Of a stretch of DNA of 64,000 nt, positions 47,101-58,300 are shown in pieces (within the stretch, counting starts at the first letter, position 1; each line of letters starts with the position of its first letter). The notes beneath the pieces were generated by a model. That model worked only from the letters and a program-made list of their open reading frames with translations. It did not search any database and had not been told where the DNA came from. Both the position numbers and the translations under genes were made by a program. Location of the stretch: positions 2,505,001-2,569,000 of the forward strand of contig NC_048545.1 in NCBI RefSeq assembly GCF_902806685.2, written 5' to 3'. Source of the stretch: Maniola hyperantus. Its lineage: Eukaryota > Arthropoda > Insecta > Lepidoptera > Nymphalidae.

Positions 47101-49673
47101 TAGATGATGCCCGCGACTTCGTCTGCATGGACTTAGGTTTTTCAAAATCCCATGGGAACTTCGGAACTGGGAACAAATTTCGTCAAAATCGGTTAAACGG
47201 AAAGGTGAAAGGCTAGCAGACAGACAGACAGACACACTTTCGCATTTATAATATTAATATGGATGAATTAAGGTTACCTCCATTTTTAAGGGTTTGTATC
47301 TCCAGAGAAAAAATAACCTTTATAGATCACATCATTGTCTGTTGTGTTTGTTAAGTCCCGTTGACTTAGAATTATGAAAGGCAGGCAGCAATGTCTTATT
47401 GCACAAGCAAGGGGAAAAATCAGAACACAGTGAATTTGTGGTCACAAAGAAATTAAGAAGTGTTATTTCTTGTTGATGGTATGGAACCCTTAGTGATGTC
47501 CGTCTCGCACTTGGCCGTTTTTGATACAGAAGTAGGAACTATTCAATTTTCTAGTTCTTTTCTAGACCGTGGCGTGTGGCAGTCCCTACAAGAGATCTAT
47601 GTCCAGCAGTGAACGTCTATCGGCTGTTGATGAGTTGATTATACACTTACCAGGGGGTAACAGCCCCTGATGCTGTTGCCACTTGAGTGCCTGCCCCAAC
47701 AAAGCCAGCAGACGTGACGACGGGACTACAGAAACTTCGCCTGCCAAAGCCGCAGCGAGCGCCGCGCGTCTCCACTCTTTGCCCCCTCCCGCCGTTCCTC
47801 GAGCCCCGCCGTAGGCCTCCCGCGGGTCGAAATACGAACGAGCTAGCATATTTTCTGTAAAAGAATATTTAAAATATTACTAAGGAATGCCTCAGGAAAA
47901 TTGGTTCAGGCTTGAAGGGGTAACAAATATACAATTTTACAAAATTTTCTTTCGCATGATATACCAGTGCAACATTGGGGAAACAAAGGTATGAGCTAAA
48001 ATTGAGCTGCCTAAGAAGTAGGAACTAAAGCAGAATGTCAAGGTTGTAAGTTTGGCTGAAAGTATCTTAATTTAGGAACTAGCTGATGCCCACGACTTCG
48101 TTCGTCCATGTGGAATTAGGTTTTTTAAAAATCCTGTGAGAACTCTTTAATTTTCCGAAATAAAAAGTAGCCTATGTCACTCTCTAGGTCTTTATCTATA
48201 CCCATGCAAAAAACCACTTCAATTCGTTACACCATAGCGACGTGATTGGAGGACAAACCAACAAACAAACACAGTTTCGCATTTATACTAAGGGCACTGA
48301 TTTTCAAAAACTTAATCCACGCGTACGAAGTCGCGGGCATTAGCTAGTGTTTCAAACACTTGTTTCTATCAATTTTACCACACCATGCCAAGCTACCATC
48401 AAAATTGGAAAGTTGTAGCGAGATAGCATCCTCCTAGGGCTGTAAATTCCGAACCTAGCTGAAATTATCTAACTTTAAGTCAATCTTATCACAGACTAGC
48501 AGACTAACTGTTTGATTTCCCAGGATAAAACTCCTATGTCACTCCCCAGGTCTTTAACTATACCCATGCAAAAATCACGTTGATCCGTTGCTCTGTTGCA
48601 ACGTCATTGAAGGACAAACCAACACACTTTCACATTTATAATATGGGTACTGATTGATGTAGGTCACATACCTAGATGCATATATCTGTCAGTCTCCTGC
48701 TGCTTCATCAGTAGGCAGGGTTGTGTTTGCCGCAGCAGTGTTCTTGCAGCACCCAGCTCCCTCAACTCAATCAGTTCCAGTACAACTTGTTCATATAGAT
48801 CCATCAACTTTTTATCTGGTAACTTGAGCGATGCTGTGGCTTTAAGGACTGTGTCCCAGTGGCCGTTGTTGATGTCTGCACAGAATCCATCCACACTGTC
48901 TACCGTGTTGAGAGACACGCCTGTTTCTTCCTACAAATAAACAGATTTTGTTTAATATCAAGTCAAGAGTGAATAGGCATCTTCTAGGCAAGAGCGCTCC
49001 ATCTTAGGCTGCATCATCACTTGCCACCAGGTCTGATTACAGCCAAGCGATAGTCTATAAATAAAAAATAAAAATGGTTGGAGTGCAAAAGCAGTGTTGA
49101 GGTTGGTATTGGGTTCCTGAACATCATCACTGGTCTCCTCTCCGAATGAGAAGAGTTTGGCCATAATCTACCACACTGGCCAAGTTCAGATTGGCAAACT
49201 TCACACACCTTTGAGAACATTGTGGAGAACGTTTAGACATGCAGGATTCTTCACGATGTTTTCCTTTACTGTTAAAGAGGAATGCATTGGGCGTAATGAC
49301 AGTTTTTGTATTGAAAACTTGCCAAATATCAAGTTTACTCTCGGATAAGGATCTCGTGTAAAATTTACTTAACTATACCATAAATGACTGCCATTTTTCG
49401 ATTACTTATTTTCAGGTTCCAACATAAGAACCGGCAGTACATTTTTTATTAATAAAATAAGGATTTGTAAGCAAATTATAATATTATCTGAACTAACCTG
49501 CAATGTTTGTAATGTTTTGGTGAGGTTAGACTCTTTGAGGTATTGTTGAATGAGGCGAATAACACTGAAAAACAAATACAAGAACAATATTATATCATCG
49601 AAAACTCCCATTCATTTTAAAAAACGATAAAAAGCCTTTATACTTACTCCGCAGATTCTATTTCTATGGACAT
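41107..49673 (-). CDS. Smu1: WD40 repeat-containing protein SMU1
   Basis: Spliceosomal B-complex protein that works with RED/IK in spliceosome activation and splice-site choice in the nucleus. Exons in coding order: 49648-49673, 49498-49564, 48672-48930, 47651-47854, 46935-47055, 45661-45865, 44575-44702, 43608-43734, 43306-43458, 42729-42893, 41107-41205. They sum to 1554 nt, 517 aa (human SMU1 is 513). The N-terminus MSIEIESADVIRLIQQYLKE is a LisH motif, followed by a CTLH-like stretch (GFCADINNGHWDTVLKATAS). [20 protein letters not shown] opens the WD40 propeller (about residues 210-517), with GKIKVWKVSSGQ, DRTIRIHGLKSGKILKEFRG, SSDGTVKVWSVRTGEC and, at the end, ATYSEDGLLKLWRP. All junctions are in phase with GT-AG borders. 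The exon 47651-47854 carries an Ala/Gly-rich stretch (GGARGTAGGGKEWRRAALAA). Confidence 0.95.
41306..41512 (+). mobile_element. Helitron-like element with GACT repeats
   Basis: It starts TCTAAACATATAAAAGGAAA, has a short (GACT)n tract, and ends CGAACGAAGTCGCGAGCATAAG plus CTAG. It lies in the last Smu1 intron. Confidence 0.6.
41605..42360 (-). mobile_element. LINE 3' fragment with an open RT C-terminal frame
   Basis: A minus-strand frame encodes ITDHIDLLGLDISANINFGR, LVTLYQAQVRSCMEYCSHLF, LDAVDSRARRLIGEDS and RMARVWNTLPRSVFP, the C-terminal region of Jockey/CR1-type LINE polymerases. The frame is uninterrupted for more than 200 codons, so the copy is fairly young although 5'-truncated. Upstream of about 42360 the frame runs into unrelated repeat sequence. 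It lies in a Smu1 intron and should not be called a host gene. Confidence 0.8.
42507..42649. mobile_element. MITE, family alpha
   Basis: It starts CCCGTAAATTGCTAATGCGC and ends GCGCAATAGCAATTTGCGGG. It lies in the last Smu1 intron, next to the LINE fragment. Confidence 0.75.
43935..44472 (-). mobile_element. Two Helitron-like elements head to tail
   Basis: CTAGCTGATGCCCGTGACTT near 43936 opens one minus-oriented copy ending in CACATTTATAATATTA. CTAGCTTATGCCCGCGACTT at 44147 opens a second, whose far end is the (AGTC)n, CCTTTTCCTTTTATATATAT type. The second abuts the 5' end of the first. In a Smu1 intron. Confidence 0.65.
44831..45420. mobile_element. MITE beta split by an insertion of about 400 bp
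   Basis: AAGCGGCCGAAAGTAATGTAC ends at 44854. Beta sequence resumes with TACATCGACCTTTATAAAAA at about 45255 and continues to the right end CATTACTTTCGGCCGCGT at 45418. The inserted segment begins TTTATTATTATACCATAATG and has no recognised family. In a Smu1 intron. Confidence 0.6.
45954..46150 (+). mobile_element. Helitron-like element
   Basis: It starts TCAGTACCCTTATTATAAAT and ends GAAGTCGCGGGCATCAG plus CTAG. The left arm of the terminal hairpin is partly deleted. In a Smu1 intron. Confidence 0.65.
46212..46355. mobile_element. Palindromic MITE, family gamma
   Basis: Reverse orientation. CTCTTGGCACTTGAAAGACA at the left and CACGCGCCAAGATAGCCTTG at the right. In a Smu1 intron. Confidence 0.72.
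47101..47264 (-). mobile_element. Helitron-like element, decayed
   Basis: CTAGATGATGCCCGCGACTTCG at the left and CATTTATAATATTAATATGGA at the right, with a (CAGA)n tract. In a Smu1 intron. Confidence 0.55.
48078..48655. mobile_element. Cluster of Helitron-like remnants
   Basis: A minus-oriented copy runs from CTAGCTGATGCCCACGACTT (48079) to TTTATACTAAGGGCACTGAT (about 48302). It is followed at once by a plus-oriented 3' terminus (CGCGTACGAAGTCGCGGGCATTAG plus CTAG, ending about 48347). A third piece ends CATTTATAATATGGGTACTG near 48652. In a Smu1 intron. Confidence 0.55.
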
Positions 49674-51190
49674 TGTTTTGTTTTGTATTTACTCAATTAA
49701 AAGTTAGAAAATCTTCGTGTAATTGGGTGTTCCTTAATACCATTTACTGCGATAAATCTATGTGCAATGGCATAGCAATCATAAACCAAAAAACTGAGGG
49801 AATTGTCGAGGAATATTATTATTATTTTATTGGATAGGATAAACAAAATTTTTTTGGAAACTAACGACACCACGGATACCACTGACACCACACTGACACT
49901 GACAAAGAGTATATAATCATCACAGACCAATAACATATAATCACTACCTTTTATTTCTGGTCGGTGATCACTACCTTGTCACTACCATATAACTATGGAT
50001 GTAGGTATATTATAATAGGCACTCTTTGTTATGGATTTTTGGAATCCATAGAACCCACAGACAAAACATAAAGGTTCTCATTATTTATTAAATCACCATA
50101 ATCACATTGTATAATTAATTTATTTAAGAGTTTCATAATGTTTTCTAATGCATTTCAGTAAAAGCCGAAATACTTCAAAATATCTTTTTTATAAACAAAT
50201 TATACGACGCAGAAAATTATATAAAAAAAACTGGCTTGCCTGTGGCAAGTCACTTTAGAACTGTCAAAATAGCTCTCTCGTTGCCAAATAATTGTTGTTT
50301 TATTAGTTTTACGGCTAAATTTCTCTAAAAAATGCATCGAGATCGAGATTTTCGCGAAGTATATTCTTTAAAAACCCCATATGATTCACAAAATGCCTTT
50401 GCAAATTACGAGATACGGTGATTTCGTCGAATAATCCCTAAGCATCTAAACGTCAGATTGTTTTTAAAGTTGTTTTGTGCCTATTTTGTTATAAATATCA
50501 TGTAAATAAGATGTGATTTAAGTGTTTAAAACCTTAATTAGTGTCTGTGTGTAGTTTAAATAAGTGTGAAGTGTTAAAAAAATGAAAGTGATATGTTGTG
50601 TTAAGGTTAGTTTTGGTTCCCGCTTTTACCTTATTTAGAGGTCTTGTCCCCGTTAGCAGCCTACGGTTCGGTGAGTAGTAGCGAATAAGTTTTCTATTGA
50701 AAGATATCCAAACGTTCTAATTCCGGCAAATCGTCGATTTCTATGTAAATGTCGTACAAACTGATTGTTTTGATTGAGTGAAAGGCAGGTATTCTGTGTT
50801 GTTATTGTTGTATGATTTCTCCTCCTTCTACTCTCCTTTCATATGTTTTATAAGAAAAATAGTACATATCGAGGTCCATTTCAACAAGTAATGCTAGCTG
50901 TTGTTTGTAAACAAAGTCCCATGTGCATTGGAATCCATTGCATTTTTTATACACAAACATTTCATAGGTTAGGTAGAATATGAACAAGTTGAAACAATAT
51001 CTTGTAGTTAAAATGACACAGTGTGTTTGTAAATTTCAGTTAAGAACATTTCAAGGTCAAGTGCAACATATCGTAATAAATATCACAATTTATTAATAGG
51101 TAATTGCAAAATTATCTGCTGATGGTCTGAATAATAAAGTTAACTTTTTGCGTTTTGCGTTTGTAGTTACCACTTATGTTAACTAAAATT
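49674..51190. promoter_or_regulatory. Divergent region upstream of Smu1 and the FLYWCH cluster; candidate 5' exon
   Basis: Smu1 begins at 49673 on the minus strand and the FLYWCH exons run on the plus strand, so promoters may lie here. Two plausible plus-strand donors are visible: GTTAAG then GTTAGT (at 50606) and GGTTCG then GTGAGTAG (at 50671). An untranslated or short-coding exon could end at either. No BTB or other protein domain is encoded here, and the TSS cannot be placed. Confidence 0.4.
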
Positions 51191-53150
51191 AGTTATGTCA
51201 AAGATGATTTGTTAAAAACTTAGAGTTCGATTCCCTAAATAGAATAAGTTCAGTCAAAGATGATTTGTTAAAAAGTTAGGGTTCGATTCCCTAAATAGAA
51301 TAAGTTCAATCAAAGATGATTTGTTAAAAACTTAGGGTTCGATTCCCCAAATAGAATAAGTTCATTCAAAGATGATTTGTTAAAAACTTAGGGTTCGATT
51401 CCCTAAATAGAATAAGTTCAGTCAAAGATGATTTGTTAAAAACTTACGGTTCAATTCCCTAAATATAATAAGTTCAGTCAAAGATGATTTGTTAAAAACT
51501 TAGGGTTTGATTCCCTAAATAGAATAAGTTCAGTCAAAGATGATTTGTTAAAAACTTGGGTTCGATTCCCTAAATAGAATAAGTTCAGTCAAAGATGATT
51601 TGTTAAAAACATAGGGTTCGATTCCCTAAATAGAATAAGTTCAGTCAAAGATGATTTGTTAAAAACTTAGGGTTCGATTCCCTAAATAGAATAAGGTCAG
51701 TCAAAGATGATTTGTTAAAAACTTAGGATTCGATTCCCTAAATAGAATAAGTTCAGTCAAAGATGATTTGTTAAAAAGTTAGGGTTCGATTCCCTAAATA
51801 GAATAAGTTCAATCAAAGATGATTTGTTAAAAACTTAGGGTTCGATTCCCCAAATAGAATAAGTTCATTCAAAGATGATTTGTTAAAAACTTAGGGTTCG
51901 ATTCCCTAAATAGAATAAGTTCAGTCAAAGATGATTTGTTAAAAACTTAGGGTTCGATTCCCTAAATAGAATAAGTTCAGTCAAAGATGATTTGTTAAAA
52001 ACTTACGGTTCAATTCCCTAAATATAATAAGTTCAGTCAAAGATGATTTGTTAAAAACTTAGGGTTTGATTCCCTAAATAGAATAAGTTCAGTCAAAGAT
52101 GATTTGTTAAAAACTTGGGTTCGATTCCCTAAATAGAATAAGTTCAGTCAAAGATGATTTGTTAAAAACATAGGGTTCGATTCCCTAAATAGAATAAGTT
52201 CAATCAAACATGATTTGTTAAAAACTTAGGGTTCGATTCCCTAAATAGAATAAGGTCAGTCAAAGATAATTTGTTAAAAACTTAGGGTTCGATTCCCTAA
52301 ATAGAATAAGTTCAGTCAAAGATGATTTGTTAAAAAGTTAGGGTTCGATTCCCTAAATATAATAAGTTCAATCAAACATGATTTGTTAAAAACTTAGGGT
52401 TCGATTTCCCAAATAGAATAAGTTCATTCAAAGATGATTTGTTAAAAACTTAGGGTTCGATTCCCTAAATAAAATAAGTTCAGTCAAAGATGATTTGTAA
52501 AAACTTAGGGTTCAATTCCCTAAATATACTAAGTTCAGTCAAAGATGATTTGTTAAAAACTTAGGGTTTGATTCCCTAAATAGAATAAGTTCAGTCAAAG
52601 ATGATTTGTTAAAAACTTACGGTTCAATTCTCTAAATAGAATGAGTACAGTCAAAGATGATTTGTTAAAAACATAGGGTTCGATTCCCTAAATAGAATAA
52701 GTTCAGTCAAAGATGATTTGTTAAAAACTTAGGGTTCTATTCCCTAAATAGAATAAGTTCCGTCAAAGACGATTTGTTATAAACTTAGGGTTTGATTCCC
52801 TAAATAGAATAAGTTCAGACAAAGATGATTTGTTAAAAACTTAGGGTTCGATTCCCTAAATAGAATAAGGTCAGTCAAAGATGATTTGTTAAAAACTTAG
52901 GGTTCGATTCCCTAAATAGAATAAGTTCAGTCAAAGATGATTTGTTAAAAAGTTAGGGTTCGATTCCCTAAATAGAATAAGTTCAATCAAAGATGATTTG
53001 TTAAAAACTTAGGGTTCGATTCCCCAAATAGAATAAGTTCATTCAAAGATGATTTGTTAAAAAGTTAGGGTTCGATTCCCTAAATAGAATAAGTTCAGTC
53101 TATGACTTAAGAACTCAGGGTTCGACTCCCTAAATAGAATTAGTTGGGTA
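51191..53150 (+). repeat. 56-bp tandem satellite, about 35 units, with a tRNA T-arm/B-box motif
   Basis: The consensus unit is GTTCAGTCAAAGATGATTTG, TTAAAAACTTAGGGTTCGAT, TCCCTAAATAGAATAA (56 bp), repeated with few changes for almost 2 kb. Each unit contains GGGTTCGATTCCC. This has the form of a tRNA T arm (5-6 bp stem, 7-base TTCGATT loop) and matches the RNA polymerase III B box GGTTCGANNCC. Shared variants (AAAAGTTAGGG, AATCAAAG with CCCCAAATAG, TTTGATTCCC) recur in the same order at spacings near 503, 559 and 615 bp. That indicates a higher-order repeat of 9-11 units. The array lies between the candidate 5' exon and the first FLYWCH exon. Confidence 0.95.
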
Positions 53151-53656
53151 CAATTCCCAACTTTAAACTTTGTAGTGTTGATTAAAGTAAACTATTAGTA
53201 TAGCTCTTTATAAATTAAGAATTGATTTGATTTGGATTGGTTCTCTGAATAAGTATTAAGTTATTTAAATTTATTTAAAGTTAAGTTAGATTTAGTTCAA
53301 AAAAAAATTTTGAATCCTAATTTTAAAATTCTTACTGGAGCCAATATGTTAAACTGACCTTGAATTTGTCTTTATGTGCCTGTCAACACAATATACTTAC
53401 CTAATATTTCTTAGGTATGAAACATACCAAAGTTGTAAAATTATTGATGTAAAGTTGTGTTAAGTAATTCAATATGTGATGTTTTGTTGAAATATGGTTT
53501 CACCTCTATAAAAACATACAGCAATAATTTAATTAAGAAATTTAGAATCCTTGCCTACCACTATTTGGATGTCTTTCATTTTTATTATTTTCGAAAACAA
53601 TCATGGTGCCATTACCTTGTTAGGGAAATATTTTAAAAAAAGTATTTTGTCTCTAT

Positions 53657-53693
<37 letters not shown>

Positions 53694-54096
53694 TATTATT
53701 TTTTATACTTTTAACAAAATTACTTAATTAATGTTTTTTTTATTTTATGTTTATAGACGACTGAAAGAAGATCACTGTATTTTAATTTTTTTGAATAAAT
53801 AAACTTGAAGAACCAAACGGGAGAAATAAAATATATGGGATGGTGTGTCTACTTATTTATCCTATCCTATATCATTGGTATCCTTGAAATTCACTTATAA
53901 CCCCTAATATTAATTACAATAGGCATTACAGCTGATGGTATTTACAGGTGTATGCCATTTAGAAATTAATAAAGGCACATGCTCACAATATATTCAGCTG
54001 TATTGCCATATATCTGAATAAATAATTTATAGAAGTAAGGTTTGTGTTTTATTATCCCTCCAAACAAAAGGTAAATTTTGTGGTTTTTCTCATCAG
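53151..54096. other. Spacer with (TA)n tract before the first FLYWCH exon
   Basis: AT-rich. A (TA)n tract lies at about 53655-53693. TTTATAG at 53750-53756, followed by ACGACTGAAAGAAGATCACT and a double AATAAATAAA near 53793-53803, could be an acceptor and a very short terminal exon with a poly(A) signal. It encodes no FLYWCH domain. Nothing else is supported. Confidence 0.4.
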
Positions 54097-54383
54097 TGCC
54101 GGCGCAGTTCATACCGGGTCGAACGGGAGCTGGCCTACTCATACTGAATGGGTTCACGTTTTACATGAAGAATCATCAGGCTCATGGCAAGAAGCAATGG
54201 TACTGCTCTTCAAGGGACGTCCATGGGTGTCGGGCAGATGTGATTACCTACAAAGGCTTCGACGGCCGTGACTATATCTCAATTTTCCGCGGGAAACATA
54301 TACACGACCCCCCGCGTCTACGACAGTGTCATGACGGCAGATTCATAAGAGAAAAAGACGTGTGTCGGCTATCTCTTAAATGA
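54097..54383 (+). CDS. mod(mdg4): FLYWCH zinc-finger terminal exon 1 (mod(mdg4)-like)
   Basis: The acceptor is TTTTTCTCATCAG. The exon opens with TG, two bases that complete an upstream codon, then PAQFIPGRTGAGLLILNGFT. The FLYWCH module shows the aromatic start (GFTFYMK), WYCSS (Cys1), GCRADV (Cys2) and HIHDPP (the His pair). The reading frame ends in TGA after ...RLSLK, giving 94 codons plus the stop. FLYWCH modules bind DNA or proteins and give each Mod(mdg4) isoform its partner specificity, as in Drosophila Mod(mdg4)-67.2 with Su(Hw). The exon is not a gene by itself; it needs an upstream common part that is not in the window. The assignment to mod(mdg4) rests on architecture, not on a sequence search. 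Confidence 0.82.
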
Positions 54384-55091
54384 CTCTCATGTTGAATATT
54401 TATTTTTGTATAGTTTTATTTTTATTTTTTAACTGTTTATTGTGGCTAATTCTGTTGTACATAATCTCTAAACTAAACTAAAATGGCACGTCTAAATCTA
54501 TTGCTATCCCTTTCATAATGTTGCTTGTGGAAAAGGATAGCACTAGATTAGACCTGTTAATTTAGTTTAGTTTAGAGATTGTGTACAAGAGAATCAGCCC
54601 CATTGTAAGTAATTCAGATCATGTGATGTTTAAAAAAATGTACTTATTAGGGATATATATGTATACATAATATTATTAACGTGTCTTTGAAAGCATGTTT
54701 CTGTGGTAGGGACCTGCTAGTTTTTAGATTAAATTTTGACGATATTTTAGAATACAGTATTCTGATACATGTGTAAGTTTTTTATTTTATTTTACTATAT
54801 CGGACCATTCTTTACGCATATCGGACCGCGCTGCTCACACCATAATGTTGTTTTTAAAATTTGATTCAAGAAATCCAATGCAACCTGAAGAACTAATAAT
54901 TCATTCTTTAGTTGACATTAGGTTCCTTACCATTTAATACAAAAAATTATATTTTTCATTCCATGCAATCAAGTTATGCTTGACATCTTTTATTCCATTA
55001 GTTTTTAACGATGGTAATAAACGATTATATTTTTCAGTGTTAACGATGTTTTTTTTATTAAACTCGTAATAAGAACATGGTTATTTTTCAG

Positions 55092-55321
55092 GCATTTACT
55101 ACCTACCATCGCACAGGACTGGCAGCATGGTCCTAATATACAAGGACAATAAGTACTGGATCAACAACCGGTACCAAAACACCATCAATTGGACTTGCAG
55201 GGACCGCAAGCGACTAGGGTGCAACAGCTGCGTCCAAACCACGGTCGAGGGGCGCTACATAAAACATAAGGGTTTCCATAACCATGATGACAATTACACA
55301 AAGTATAATTTCAATGACTGA
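55092..55321 (+). CDS. mod(mdg4): FLYWCH zinc-finger terminal exon 2 (mod(mdg4)-like)
   Basis: The acceptor is TTATTTTTCAG and the lead-in bases are GC, the same phase as exon 1. The sequence then reads IYYLPSHRTGSMVLIYKDNK, WTCRDRKRLGCNSCVQ with the two cysteines, and HKGFHNHDDNY with the HxH pair. It stops with TGA after FND. It is the most divergent of the six; the FLYWCH opening is IYKDNKYWINN and there is an extra Cys (NSC). It is 76 codons plus the stop. Confidence 0.8.
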
Positions 55322-58300
55322 TATACGAACTTCTATTCGGGTTTGCCAATTATTACGTCTGTTGAAAGCTACAGTGCTCAACAAGATTAATTTCGTTGAT
55401 GAAATGAAAAGTATGTTTGTAGTTACTTAGTATTTTGCCAAATCTTGCATAATAATGTTTGTAGATTTTTGATTCACTTAATTTATTTAAAGCCTCTAGA
55501 ATTTTAGGTGATTTCTTACAGATCTATAGATAATAGTTATGAAGTTGTAATCAGGAAATCAATGTAATCATTCAATGGTAGTGCCTGTGGTGTAATTTAT
55601 AGTTCCTGTAAAATATCTAATTATTAATTTTACTAGGTTTTTATAAGAACTATTTTGCACAACAATTTGTATCTATGTATTTAAGAAATTCAACCTTTTT
55701 GATGCCAGTGGAGGTAATAAAATGATATCTATTATCTATTTATATTGTTATTTTGATGAAAATATTGTAAGTGTACTTAAATACTTTTTTTAATTATTTG
55801 ATAGTTATTTTGGACAAAATGTAGACATGCCCGTTATATTATTAGTTAACATAATAAATGCTGGGTTGGTACTTAGTTTTCATTGGGTTTTGTACCTACT
55901 TGTAATAAGTTCAGTATTCTTAGGTCGACTTGCACCAAACTTCTAAAACCTCCAACCTTTTTAAAAGTTAAATTCTCTATCCAATGCCCTTTTTTTGCGA
56001 ACCCTGAAATAAACTTGTCAAAAAGTGACAACATTATAACATATTAAACCAGTTTGGTGTTAGCAGACCTTTGTGGTTTCTTCATCAATAAATAATTCTG
56101 TGATCATTGTAAAGCCAAAACAAGCGACCATGAAAATAACTTATACCAACTTTGTTACGAACTAAATTGACGAAAAATCTATAACTACATTCAACTTTCG
56201 TTGGGAGCGTTGTGACAAAAGGGGAACTTTTTAGTCACTACTTACACGAGTTACAAATAGATCTTGTGCCTCGATGCTATAGGAAAACTTTTAATTGTGA
56301 TTGCATGCAGATATGTACATAATATAAGTAGTTATAGTAAAAAAAGACATTATAATATGATATAAATATGAATCCCACTTCTGATATGAATTCTAAAAAG
56401 ACAGACATTTGAAAGATTAGTTTAGAAAATAAGGTAAACTTTATTGATGTAATCAACTGCCATCTCATATCCATATTCCATTTTATAAGTTAGGTTCCAT
56501 ATTTTTAATTTTGTTTAGGGTACAAACTATATAATATGTAGTACACACAGCCAAATCGGATTGCATGCACCGAATTTTTCATATTGAGATGAGTGGCGTC
56601 TGATTGCCCAGTATCTCAAAAAAATATGTGCAATTAACTACTTATCTATTTTAAAAATTACCAAACCATTTTCTCTTAGGTACTTAGGTATATTAGTTAC
56701 TGATTTTTGTCTTATTACTCAATGCAAACGGTTTAATTCCATTCTTTTACCTTAATAATTAAGTACTATTTATGTAATAATTTTTGTGTTTATCTTTAAA
56801 AAGGGCCATTTGCAAATCAGGCGGTTAAAGTTACGTTACGGCTACCGTTAAACGTTGACCACCAAAAAAAGAGCAAACTCAGTTGCACAAGTCAGTATTA
56901 CTTAACTTCATGAGTAAGTTTAAAATTTTGGTCCAAAGTTAACACTTTGACATGTGCAACCCATTTTGGCATATTCCCTTCAAATCCACCCTGAAATAGC
57001 CACCCTAGGGAGTATACTTAGACAAGTGTATTCGTCTATCTACCCCAAAGTAAAATATACTGAACTATACAAATTCGCTGTCCTGGGTGGATAGACGAAT
57101 ACACTTTTCCGAGTAGATATACACACTGGAGTGGTTGATTTAAAGTGGATAAACGGAATAAGCGCCCATTTAACGGTAACCGTATCGTAACTTTAACCGT
57201 CTGATATGCAACTGTCCCCAAGTTACATAATACTAAGCTAGTACCTTATTTTTTAATAGCCGTCGAGTGCTACCATATATTATTGTAAATAACTAGTTTT
57301 ATATAGAAATCATGAACTGTACTCAATGTAAAAATTATGTAGTACATTTTACGTGTCAGTATTCCTTTAGAGGTCACAAAGTGGCAGTAGTAATAATGCA
57401 CTTAAAAGTAGGCAAAGTGCTTTAATTAAGAAGGTAGTTATAGTAAGCTAGGGCATTTAAACTGTTTGTAAAATTATGATTGTAAGCTTATTTCGTGGTT
57501 TAACGACATATTATAAAGTAGATAGTTAATCGTGGCATGCATCCGTTATCTACATTATAATATGTTTGTAAAATATTAAAAAACTTACTTATTTTATATG
57601 CTCACTTAATTTTTAAATGTACGCTTCAATTTTAATATTTAAAATAATCTTCTTTTGTAATAAGGGAAATCGGGTAAGGTACTATGATCTAAACCTAAAA
57701 ATCACCTATAGTTCGATTTAAGTCTTTTTGATGATTGAGACACGAGCTGCGAGGGTCAGACTTATTTTAAATTACATGAGAAAATATTTCTAATAAGTAC
57801 ATAAACAATATGAACTGTATTAGTTTTTAAAAACCTATCTTATTATTCAATTTACCTAGTCATTATGGCTATTTATTACAATTTTGTGCCAAATTATACT
57901 AAGGGATTTTTTATTACTTATAACTCAGTTAAATACAGTCTAAATTGAGAAATACAAACGATGTAACTTTATAAATAGACTTTTATTATTTATTTATTTA
58001 TCGATTAATTTTACACCAATGAAATCATTTTGATTTTTGTTTAAAATGATTTTACTTCTTTATTCTACATATATTTCAAATTATTATTCTTAGTAAGAAT
58101 TTAATCTCGCTGTATTTTGTCAACAGCTTTTCCTAAAAACTTCTTGTTAAAATTAGTTTACAATTTACATTACATAAAAGTCACGTTTGTTATCAACGAA
58201 ACAACATATTTGTTGTCTCATCAACAATACAAACACAATTCAGTTTTTATTTAATTTGATTGATATTATTTACAATGTACTTAGAGTAGTCCATTTAAAA

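Noticed and set aside
51191..53150. CRISPR-like regular array
   Set aside because: Units are contiguous 56-bp repeats with no unique spacers, in a eukaryotic genome. It is a satellite.
51191..53150. Telomeric repeat because of TTAGGG/CCCTAA
   Set aside because: The hexamer occurs once per 56-bp unit as a hairpin stem, not in tandem, and insect telomeres use TTAGG.
51191..53150. Array of true tRNA genes
   Set aside because: Only the T-arm/B-box part is present. There is no A box, anticodon arm or acceptor stem in the unit.
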